A DNA stretch of 26,253 bases from Coprococcus sp. (GTDB lineage Bacteria > Bacillota > Clostridia > Lachnospirales > Lachnospiraceae). The notes beneath the pieces are model-generated. The model saw only the letters and a list, made by a program, of their open reading frames with translations, ran no database searches and was not told where the DNA came from. A program made the translations under genes and the position numbers. The stretch covers positions 1 through 26,253 of the forward strand of contig JAEDHX010000022.1 of the NCBI GenBank assembly GCA_016296785.1, in the 5' to 3' direction. Positions 14,361 through 22,494 of this stretch are shown here, one piece after another (the stretch's first letter is position 1; each line of letters begins with the position of its first letter).

Positions 14361-17300
14361 TTATGACAGAACAATTTTCTTAGCTTCAATTGCATCAATT
14401 GGAGCATCGTTCTGAGTCAAATTAAATAACGGATCAGAAGCCTTAACCTTAATCATAACATATACAGGCTTCTTACCTCCCTGATAATATGCCTCAACAA
14501 CAATGTAAGTGTAATTACCACCGTATGGTTGGAAATATGAATCCTGAAGAGTAAGATTATTAGCAGTATTGGTGTTTCTAACCTGTTGCATAAACTCAGT
14601 TACGTCTTCACCAATATTATCAATTGTCATAATCATCTGATCAGTATCAGCATTATAACCAGGACGATTTGTAAAGTCACTATCATCATAATCAAGGTCA
14701 TAATAGATATTAACATGAGTTACTACCTGTTCATCAGGAATTCTAATCTTCATATCAAAGTTAGGCGTAGCAGTCTTGCTATCTACTGATGTAGTATATA
14801 CATTCTTGCCATACTTCTCTCTGATTTCAGCATCCTTAGCCATCTCATCCTTATATTCAGTATCAGGATCATAAATCTTAATTGTAGGAGCAGGCTGTAC
14901 AGCAGCCGCACTATTAACAATTACATTGATGAACAACTTACGCTCATCATTATTCTTTGTCTTATCACCTGTTACAGATGTATGACCGGCACCACAATAT
15001 GTTACAGCACCTGAACCATATGCTGAAGTATAAATGAAGTAGCTCTCCATTGCATCATATGGGTCTGCAGCATACATTGAAGATTTTGCTTTTCTATTTG
15101 AAACATTGTTACATCCTGCAAGAGTATACCAAACCTTAGTATTGGAGTTCTCAAGGTCAAGTGAATATGCCTGCTGGTGTGTACCTGAAATATTAAGTGA
15201 TGCACCAATACCAAATGGATATAATGTTACAAGACCTTCATTAAGCTGACTTGCTTTCGCAGTCTGTGATAAGTCTGTCTCATCATGATTACCATCTCTT
15301 ACTGTCTTCCTAACAGCATCATTAACATCCATACATGCATAAATGTAATTCAAATACTTTCCGTCTCCCATTGACTTATCCATTGCATAATACATAGAAG
15401 ACATTGACATTGCACTAATCTTCCAACCGGATGATGGTACCTGACTAGCATTACCTGACTGAGCTGAATTTGCTATATTAAGCTTCATACTATCATACAA
15501 TCCGGCTGTCTGCTTTACACCAGGATTGTTAGCATATGGCGTCAGATAGTATAAATCAGAATTTGGTGATTTGTACTCTAAATCAGTAATTGAATCACCA
15601 TATATAGGTTCACCGCCAGCAACAGCTTCATGATAAATATAACCACTAGTTCCAGCATTAGCAGCTTGTTTCTTGAAATATCCATATCTGTTTACAGTAT
15701 CATTTTCAATAAATCCAAGTTTTTCAAATTGTATTTCATCCTGCCATACTAATACATCACTAACTGTAGTTCCAGCATCAAAATGCTTCTTAACCATTTG
15801 ATTCTGTTTCTGAACATTTCCATTGTTATCAACTACATCAATATTTCCCTTAACACTCTCCCATGAGCTATCATTCTGATGTTTCCAGCTGTAATCGTAT
15901 ACATCACAAGATTCTGTTAATGTTCCACTAAATGAGCTATATCCAGCCGGCCAACTAGTTTTTCCATTCATATCAACATAAATGTAACCATCCTCAGAAA
16001 GTGTGCCGTAAACAACTCCTGCTGGAATACTCTTAGTATAACCCTTTATTGTAGGAATAGACAAAGAGGTATAACTATTCTGCTGATTTGTCATATCAAT
16101 GTGGAATCTATTCATTCCAACTACATCAAGCAATGTTGTTGTAAGGTTATAAGCACCATAATTATAATATGGAGTCATAGTATCATGGAAGAAGAATAAA
16201 TCTCCACCGGCTGCTACATAAGACTTAATATATTCACATGTCTTAGGTGAAAGATCAACTGCAAAGTTACCAAAGTCATCTGAAGGACCAAGTACTAAGA
16301 TTGAATACTGCTTCTTAAGGAAGTCAGCACCATATGATCTTCTAAGGTATGTTTGATATTTGTCTCTTGCATCTAGCTCTGCATTCTTAGCATCACGGTA
16401 CTTAATGAATAAATCACCAAATGTACCATATGCACTAAAGTCAACACCTGAATCTCCGGCAGCATTAGAGAAATACTTTAGGAAAATCATATAGTATTCT
16501 CCGGATTTAATAGCTGTCTGATATAATTCAATTAACTGTGCTGTTGTACCATTTCTAACAGGTCCTAATAATGTCTTACCCTGATTCCCTTTTGTTCCAT
16601 ACTTAGCAGTATCTACCTTGGTACCATTCAAATGAGCAATAGCACCATTAAGGAAATCATCAATATTTTTCTTAGGAGTAATAACATTACCTGATGCAGT
16701 ATTATAAGCTGTAAAAGCATCATTAACCATTTCCTTGTATTCAGCCTTTGTATAGCCATCTACCTTACCGCCATTTTCAAGGATTTCAGCTTCTGCTACC
16801 CATGTGTCAAGACAACTATATGCACCTGAAACATTATCAACTGTCTTAAACGATGTCTTATTAGCATTTGCTACTACCATATCAAGATTAATATCATAAT
16901 CATCTGTAATTGCATCTGCAAGATTTGAGAACCAGTCATCATCACTTCTGTCATAATCATATTCAACGATACCAAATCTGTTCTCATGACGTCCAAGTGC
17001 TGCACACTGCTTAAGATTCATAGCAGAGTCAAATCTTACATCATCAGCAAGGCCATTATAATACATAATCTTATGACCCCATTGTGACTCTATATCAAAA
17101 TAGAGCATATCAGGCATTGTCTGGTAATCAGCATCCTGACCTTTAGTCATAGTCTGAATCTGAAGGACATTAATCGGAGCCTTTCCATCAATAGTTTTCA
17201 CAATCTTGCTTACACCTGAAGCTGTTGCTACTACTATACCATCAGCATCAGATATCTCTAAGTACCAAGAAGCTGAACCGAAGAATGTTTCATCAAGATT

Positions 17301-20300
17301 AATAGTAACCTTAGTTGATTCACCAACAGTTACACTTCCTGTCTCATGATAATCATTATCTTCGTCAAAGGCACAGTTCTTATCCTTATCAACATATAAA
17401 TCGAATTTATATGTTTCCTGACTACCATTTACAGTAAATTCAAATGGTAAGCTTGTTGTCTTTAGATATGTACTTGTAATTCCCTGTACATACTTAGTTG
17501 GCTTATTAAGAAGCGTTAATCTTGTTCTTGTTGCAGAATTCTTAACAAGATTCTTCATCATATCACAGTTTGAATCAGAAGGTACTACAGCATATTTTTT
17601 AATAACAGTATTATCATTATTATACCATGCATTTGTTTGAGCCTTTGAATCAAGCATTATATCTCCGTTTGGAGCCACAGTATAAACAGTATTACCAAAT
17701 ATACCATCAACATTATCAATTTTCTTTTCAGCAGAAGGGTCAAATCCCCAAACTACATTAGAGCCTGTTGTTCTCTTAGTATATATATCGCCTAACAGCT
17801 TATATACTCTTGATGAAGGATCAAGATACATATTACCTCGAGAAAAGCCTCCGTCATCCTCATACCAGTATCCACTAAGAAGCAAAGCCTTTGACAGCTT
17901 GGTAGCACCACCGCTTACATTATATCCGTTCATTTTCTCATAAACAGACGTAAGCTCTTTACTTACCATAATAGGTCTTCCTGATGCAACATAATCAGAA
18001 AGCTGCTGATACTTATTATATGTTAAATCATTACCGTTTTCAGGCATGTAAACATTTGATGCACCATTATAAAGACCTGTCGCCATAACAGGTTTTTGCT
18101 CAATAGTACTATTTGCTTTTACAAGCTGTAACATACCAGTATGTGTATACATAATAAATGTCGGTATACCATAACCAATTGCCTTTGAACCAGTACCATT
18201 ACCTATTGGATTATAAGCATATACTTCATCCAGGCTTCTATCCATAGCACTGAAATCACCACCAAGATATACTAAATCATATGTTGCCATAATATCATCA
18301 GTCATACCAACAAGTGCTTCTGTTGAAACCTGAGTAAGCTCTATATCACCATATCTGATTCCTAAATCTCTAAGAGCATAGGCTACTTTAGCTTTAGTTA
18401 AATCAAAATCGTAATACTCAGTTGTAAGACTCGGCAATTCTTCTTTAGCTTTACCAAGTACTACATCAGAAGGAATAGTATAGTAATTTCCTGTAAAGCT
18501 CGTTCCATCACTATGCTTAGTATATGCTGAGCCACCACTGCTCTTTTCAGCAAGCTCTACATCTATCGGATAATCAGGCTGAATCTCAAGTACTCTGAAC
18601 TTGTTATCAGCTCCGTCACGATATACACCAGCATTTATAATATCTGCGATAGCCTTAGCAGATGGGCTGTCAATTATTGGAGATGGGGTGTCGCCTCCAT
18701 TGCCAGGGCCATCACCTGAACCTACCCCATCACCAGCTTCAGAACTTACGATAAAATAAACACCAGCCTCAACAGCTTTACAAAGTAAATTATAAGCTTC
18801 CTGACCAATTTCATCAGAATATGAACCCTGATCAATAAAGATGAAATCAAATTCTGAAAGGTCAAGAGTATCAAATCCTTGTAATCTCTTTACCTCTTCT
18901 GCCACATAAGCATCATGAAGACTGGTAATATAAGCATTTACAGAATCCTCATCAGCAAGCATCATCATCTCGTATAATTTTTCATCAGAATAATTATCCG
19001 GGTCCTCTGCTACCTTAGCAATATAATCAGCAAGAGTATTAACTAAAGTATAGTCATATGTAGGACCTTCGGTCTCTGCCGGGTCTTCTCCTGCCGCTGG
19101 ATCCTCTCCTGCTGCCGGGTCTTCTCCTGCTGCTGGGTCTTCTCCCTCTGCCGGGTCTTCTCCTGCTGCTGGGTCTTCTCCCTCTGCCGGGTCTTCTCCT
19201 GCTGCTGGGTCTTCTCCCTCTGCCGGGTCTTCTCCCTCTGCCGGGTCTTCTCCTTCTGCAGGATCTTCTCCTTCTGCAGGCTCATCAGATGATACTACAT
19301 CAATTGCAAAATCATAAAGTGATTCGGTATTTCTGCCTATCGTATACTGAGAATAATCAAAATCATCATCAACGGCATTAAGAACTACATCATATGTATA
19401 ATCTGGATTTAATCCTAAGAATTCATACTTATATGTTGCATAATACTTTGTATCATCATCAGTCTCTCCGGCAACCTCAGTAATTGTATAGTATTTATCA
19501 TTTGTACTATCAAGCTCGAATGCACATAATGTGCCTTCATCATCAAGAGCAACCGGATGGCTTACACCATCTTTACCACGTGCTATTAATATTACCTGCC
19601 ATCCATCAAGATTGATATAATTCTCACTATCCATATCAGGAACTATTGCAATAGAGCCTGAAACAGATGTAACATCTACATCCTTATAGTATGATTTTGA
19701 CATATACATATTGTCAAATGAAGATCCCTTAGTAACTGCATCCATAAATTTACTTGAATTTAAAAGATACAAATCTGCACCACTTGGTACATATGGGTTA
19801 TCAACATTTGCACCAGTATAGTAAAGAAGCTTTGTTAATTCGCTACCGCAATCCTTATTAGGATGATTAGCAACAGCCTCCCATCTTGTCTTATCAGCGC
19901 TTAATACATAATCGCTAGATGAAAACTGTTTATTTGAATTGAAATCATCTGCCTTAAATGTATTAAACATCGTACTATCAGCATTCTCTGAAATAACAAG
20001 AATCTTAGCATTATCAAAGTTCCATTCCTGTCTGTCTGCAGTATTGCTACCTGTCACTTTAGAAGTATCAGGCTTAGAATAAGCTGAATCAGAACCGGCA
20101 GGAACATTATTGCTTACTAAGTCTTCAAGTGTCATTTCATTATCATACCACTTATAGTAGGTTGCATTCTTGATATAATCATTACCACCGGCTGCTGCAT
20201 CACGCTCAGCTGTAAGAATAAAATCAGAAATTGTCTTTGTTGTTGAAGGCATATCAGGAATTGTAATTCCATTTTCTTCAGCCTCCTCATAAAGCTTCTT

Positions 20301-21098
20301 GAATAACTGATCATCAGTTGCAAGAACATTATCATATCTGGCAACTGATTCCTTAGTAATAAGCTTATATGCAAGAGTACCCATTCTATAAGTATCATTA
20401 TTACCAACTATTGTTGAAGGATTATCTACACATAATGCTTTAATACAGATAGCAATAGGATGTCTGTCAGCAGATGCATAAGCATCAAGGAAATTATAAA
20501 CATCCTCACTAATATCTGCATTTGCATTTGCATAATCTGATGCACTAGATGCATAGATATAGATAAAATCTGCTTCAGAAAGTATCTTCTGAGCATTATT
20601 ATTCATTGAGTTAATATCATCAACTGTTACAGAAGTAAGCTGTACAGCTCCCTGAGCCATGTCTGCTGTCTGAATTGTCTTATATCCATTAAATACAGCA
20701 AGTCTGAAATACTCTTTTCCGTATACATACTTCCATAAATATGAAGTATCCTTCCAGGTAGTTTCCTTTGTAACATCTCCCTTATATCCTGAAGCAGTAA
20801 CCTTTGATCTAAGATCATTATCAGCTTTTGCTACTCCTGATAAAGAATTAGGAAGAATCTGTACAACACGGAATTTATCCTCTCCTGTAGCCTTAAGCCC
20901 TGCATTATTAGAATTAATAACAGCAAGGTCGATATTAGTATATCCGGTAAAGCTGGTATTAGTTGTTGTACCGGCATTACCACTTGACGGAGAGCCTGAA
21001 TTAGCTAATGTATAATTTACAAATATAGAACATACTATAAGTGCAAATATAATAGCAATTGATGATAATATAACTTTTTTATTCTTATTAAACACCAT
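14361..21098 (-). CDS. Giant secreted multidomain protein of pilin operon (DUF5057-like)
   Basis: 2245 residues. A Sec signal peptide is clear: basic NKNKK, a hydrophobic stretch VILSSIAIIFALIVCSIFV, and a likely cut after TLA (about residue 32). No LPXTG motif or C-terminal membrane anchor was seen. Three segments share an opening strand: FRVVQILP (76), FRVLEIQP (834) and INVLQIQT (1309). Each is followed by Rossmann-like pieces: DFIYIYASSA near 175, YDLVYLGGDFSAM near 938, YSILVLGPSDD near 1597 with GGDLFFFHDT near 1632. An acidic hexapeptide repeat (608-673) and a Gly/Asp-rich linker near 800-815 divide segments one and two. The C-terminus (about 2080-2240) looks like a beta-sandwich. From memory it resembles Lachnospiraceae proteins annotated DUF5057; function unknown. 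Strong SD (GAGGAGGG), 12 bases after the PilW-like gene, so it probably works on or with the pilus, perhaps as adhesin or tip-associated subunit (inference). Confidence 0.85.
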   Translation of the reverse strand: MVFNKNKKVILSSIAIIFALIVCSIFVNYTLANSGSPSSGNAGTTTNTSFTGYTNIDLAVINSNNAGLKATGEDKFRVVQILPNSLSGVAKADNDLRSKVTASGYKGDVTKETTWKDTSYLWKYVYGKEYFRLAVFNGYKTIQTADMAQGAVQLTSVTVDDINSMNNNAQKILSEADFIYIYASSASDYANANADISEDVYNFLDAYASADRHPIAICIKALCVDNPSTIVGNNDTYRMGTLAYKLITKESVARYDNVLATDDQLFKKLYEEAEENGITIPDMPSTTKTISDFILTAERDAAAGGNDYIKNATYYKWYDNEMTLEDLVSNNVPAGSDSAYSKPDTSKVTGSNTADRQEWNFDNAKILVISENADSTMFNTFKADDFNSNKQFSSSDYVLSADKTRWEAVANHPNKDCGSELTKLLYYTGANVDNPYVPSGADLYLLNSSKFMDAVTKGSSFDNMYMSKSYYKDVDVTSVSGSIAIVPDMDSENYINLDGWQVILIARGKDGVSHPVALDDEGTLCAFELDSTNDKYYTITEVAGETDDDTKYYATYKYEFLGLNPDYTYDVVLNAVDDDFDYSQYTIGRNTESLYDFAIDVVSSDEPAEGEDPAEGEDPAEGEDPAEGEDPAAGEDPAEGEDPAAGEDPAEGEDPAAGEDPAAGEDPAAGEDPAETEGPTYDYTLVNTLADYIAKVAEDPDNYSDEKLYEMMMLADEDSVNAYITSLHDAYVAEEVKRLQGFDTLDLSEFDFIFIDQGSYSDEIGQEAYNLLCKAVEAGVYFIVSSEAGDGVGSGDGPGNGGDTPSPIIDSPSAKAIADIINAGVYRDGADNKFRVLEIQPDYPIDVELAEKSSGGSAYTKHSDGTSFTGNYYTIPSDVVLGKAKEELPSLTTEYYDFDLTKAKVAYALRDLGIRYGDIELTQVSTEALVGMTDDIMATYDLVYLGGDFSAMDRSLDEVYAYNPIGNGTGSKAIGYGIPTFIMYTHTGMLQLVKANSTIEQKPVMATGLYNGASNVYMPENGNDLTYNKYQQLSDYVASGRPIMVSKELTSVYEKMNGYNVSGGATKLSKALLLSGYWYEDDGGFSRGNMYLDPSSRVYKLLGDIYTKRTTGSNVVWGFDPSAEKKIDNVDGIFGNTVYTVAPNGDIMLDSKAQTNAWYNNDNTVIKKYAVVPSDSNCDMMKNLVKNSATRTRLTLLNKPTKYVQGITSTYLKTTSLPFEFTVNGSQETYKFDLYVDKDKNCAFDEDNDYHETGSVTVGESTKVTINLDETFFGSASWYLEISDADGIVVATASGVSKIVKTIDGKAPINVLQIQTMTKGQDADYQTMPDMLYFDIESQWGHKIMYYNGLADDVRFDSAMNLKQCAALGRHENRFGIVEYDYDRSDDDWFSNLADAITDDYDINLDMVVANANKTSFKTVDNVSGAYSCLDTWVAEAEILENGGKVDGYTKAEYKEMVNDAFTAYNTASGNVITPKKNIDDFLNGAIAHLNGTKVDTAKYGTKGNQGKTLLGPVRNGTTAQLIELYQTAIKSGEYYMIFLKYFSNAAGDSGVDFSAYGTFGDLFIKYRDAKNAELDARDKYQTYLRRSYGADFLKKQYSILVLGPSDDFGNFAVDLSPKTCEYIKSYVAAGGDLFFFHDTMTPYYNYGAYNLTTTLLDVVGMNRFHIDMTNQQNSYTSLSIPTIKGYTKSIPAGVVYGTLSEDGYIYVDMNGKTSWPAGYSSFSGTLTESCDVYDYSWKHQNDSSWESVKGNIDVVDNNGNVQKQNQMVKKHFDAGTTVSDVLVWQDEIQFEKLGFIENDTVNRYGYFKKQAANAGTSGYIYHEAVAGGEPIYGDSITDLEYKSPNSDLYYLTPYANNPGVKQTAGLYDSMKLNIANSAQSGNASQVPSSGWKISAMSMSSMYYAMDKSMGDGKYLNYIYACMDVNDAVRKTVRDGNHDETDLSQTAKASQLNEGLVTLYPFGIGASLNISGTHQQAYSLDLENSNTKVWYTLAGCNNVSNRKAKSSMYAADPYDAMESYFIYTSAYGSGAVTYCGAGHTSVTGDKTKNNDERKLFINVIVNSAAAVQPAPTIKIYDPDTEYKDEMAKDAEIREKYGKNVYTTSVDSKTATPNFDMKIRIPDEQVVTHVNIYYDLDYDDSDFTNRPGYNADTDQMIMTIDNIGEDVTEFMQQVRNTNTANNLTLQDSYFQPYGGNYTYIVVEAYYQGGKKPVYVMIKVKASDPLFNLTQNDAPIDAIEAKKIVLS
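19080..19277 (-). repeat. 18-base tandem repeat, 11 copies, inside the giant gene
   Basis: Eleven head-to-tail 18-base units encode A-E-G-E-D-P or A-A-G-E-D-P, followed by a degenerate A-E-T-E-G-P. Order in protein direction: four E-type, then A, E, A, E, then three A-type. The units differ at only a few bases and are GC-rich compared with the rest of the gene. Together they form a flexible, strongly negative spacer (residues 608-673). The near-identity suggests copy number changes by slippage or recombination; any change by whole units keeps frame. Confidence 0.97.
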
Positions 21099-21110
21099 TC
21101 GTCCCTCCTC

Positions 21111-21959
21111 TTACCATTCATGTTTTTTAAGAACATATGAGTTTCTAAGACTTACAACTCCGCCTAAATCATAGGTAACATTAGCTTTAGAATCCTTGAA
21201 ATCAAGTAATATCGCTATTGTGCCTGTTTCAGCATTAACCTGTAATCTGAAATTCTCAACATTCATACATAATATATTCCCATCCTTATCACTATAATCA
21301 TACATATACTGTGTATGCTGTGTAGGATTAAAACCTGCTTCATCAGAAGAAATTCTATAAATATATATATTCTTCTTTGTTTTATCATATGATAACGTAC
21401 AATATGTGTATATATTATCACCTGTACTACTATCTATCCCTGATGCATATTTGATAAATAAATGCTCTATATCAATATATGTTTGTTCATCAGTAGAAGG
21501 TGAAGCAGTATCAAGGAATGGCTTAATATCAGCAATATCATAACAAGGATACATAGTCACATAATATCCTGATTTCACTAATCTCTGCGTTCTTACAGCA
21601 ACACCGCCATTCTTAACAAGCTGACCTGAAGCATCCTTACTATCCTCAGTCCCATCAGAACCAGGAATAAGGAAGTTCGAATGCTCTACCTTACTATATG
21701 ATAATACACCACTTGATGTAGTACCAATATATGCATCTCCATGAATTCTGACATCACTTGCTGCCATTAACATCTCTGCTATTGTATCATATGTCTCAGT
21801 TGCCTGAGTTTGAAGCTTCTTTCTTGAGCTTATCTTTCTATTGGAGGTCACAGTTGAACCTATTAATGACGTTACCGCTACCATGAATATAGCAAGTATA
21901 GCCATATAAAGTATAAGCTCAATGAATGTGAAACCCCTGTTATCAGTCTTTTTCAACAT
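21111..21959 (-). CDS. PilW-like prepilin (minor pilin)
   Basis: 282 residues. A short basic leader MLKKTDNRG is followed by the class III prepilin motif: cleavage after G9, then FTFIE with Glu at mature position 5, and the hydrophobic helix ILYMAILAIFMVAVTSLIG. The helix continues amphipathically (KISSRKKLQTQATETYDTIAEML). The C-terminal globular part has beta strands such as CMNVENFRLQVN and TIAILLDFKDSK. Length and the FTFIELILYMAIL form fit PilW/GspJ-like minor pilins. A prepilin peptidase would cleave and methylate it, and it would insert near the pilus tip. It lies 9 bases after the 171-residue prepilin gene and 12 before the giant gene; SD AGGAGG is excellent. Specific substrate or partner unknown. 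Confidence 0.9.
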   Translation of the reverse strand: MLKKTDNRGFTFIELILYMAILAIFMVAVTSLIGSTVTSNRKISSRKKLQTQATETYDTIAEMLMAASDVRIHGDAYIGTTSSGVLSYSKVEHSNFLIPGSDGTEDSKDASGQLVKNGGVAVRTQRLVKSGYYVTMYPCYDIADIKPFLDTASPSTDEQTYIDIEHLFIKYASGIDSSTGDNIYTYCTLSYDKTKKNIYIYRISSDEAGFNPTQHTQYMYDYSDKDGNILCMNVENFRLQVNAETGTIAILLDFKDSKANVTYDLGGVVSLRNSYVLKKHEW

Positions 21960-21968
21960 TCACACCTC

Positions 21969-22484
21969 CTATTTACCAAAGTAATGGCTGCCTGAAGATT
22001 TATTTAATGTAATTCTTCCAACAGATTTATTACTACCGTATTTATTAAACTCATATAAACCTTCGCCCGATAATACCGAACCATCTGATTTCTTAAACTT
22101 TATTATCATATCACCTGTAAGCTTTGTTGCAGAGCCACCAGGTTCAGTATAATAAATGTCTACTCTGTTCAAGCTAGCTTCAGCACTTGTTGATGTCTGA
22201 GACCACTTTGCAGTAGTTCCATCAGATGAAGTACCATAATATATCTTATAGCCTTCTCCTTCTCTTTTAAGAAGAATTGCATTATCACCATCCTGAGATT
22301 TTGTTCTCATGGATAATGCTGAAAGCTCGGTATCAAAATTCTGCATAGCTGCAGTTGCTTTTGATGTACTAATTGCACTAATAGTAAATCCGGCAAGACC
22401 GGTAAGTACTGCTATAATACCAATTACTATTATCAGCTCAACTAAGGAGTATCCACTATTATTATTTAATAATCTGTTCTTCAT
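21969..22484 (-). CDS. Prepilin with canonical type IV pilin N-terminus
   Basis: 171 residues, a normal pilin size. Leader MKNRLLNNNSG is cut after G11; the mature protein begins YSLVE with Glu5, then LIIVIGIIAVLTGLAGFTIS. The head is a small beta-rich domain: KREGEGYKIYYGTSSDG, RVDIYYTEPGG, TKLTGDMIIKFKKSDG and a Ser/Gly-rich C-terminus with RITLNKSSGSH. It most resembles GspH/FimT-type pseudopilins in size, but no conserved head motif proves this. The gap after the 935-residue gene is 10 bases; the upstream stop TAG is directly joined to the SD (TAGGGGG), suggesting coupled translation. A structural or minor subunit of the same filament is likely. Confidence 0.9.
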   Translation of the reverse strand: MKNRLLNNNSGYSLVELIIVIGIIAVLTGLAGFTISAISTSKATAAMQNFDTELSALSMRTKSQDGDNAILLKREGEGYKIYYGTSSDGTTAKWSQTSTSAEASLNRVDIYYTEPGGSATKLTGDMIIKFKKSDGSVLSGEGLYEFNKYGSNKSVGRITLNKSSGSHYFGK

Positions 22485-22494
22485 ATGATACCCC

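Noticed and set aside
19080..19277. Possible CRISPR-like array
   Set aside because: Units are contiguous with no spacers, only 18 bases long, and stay in frame inside a coding gene.
19043..19285. Minus-strand frame rich in E-K-T-R-Q repeats
   Set aside because: It is a shifted-frame reading of the 18-base repeat in the giant gene, has no SD and no homologue I recognise.
14361..21098. Sortase-anchored or membrane-anchored surface protein
   Set aside because: No LPXTG-like motif, hydrophobic C-terminal helix or basic tail is present at the C-terminus (ends NDAPIDAIEAKKIVLS).
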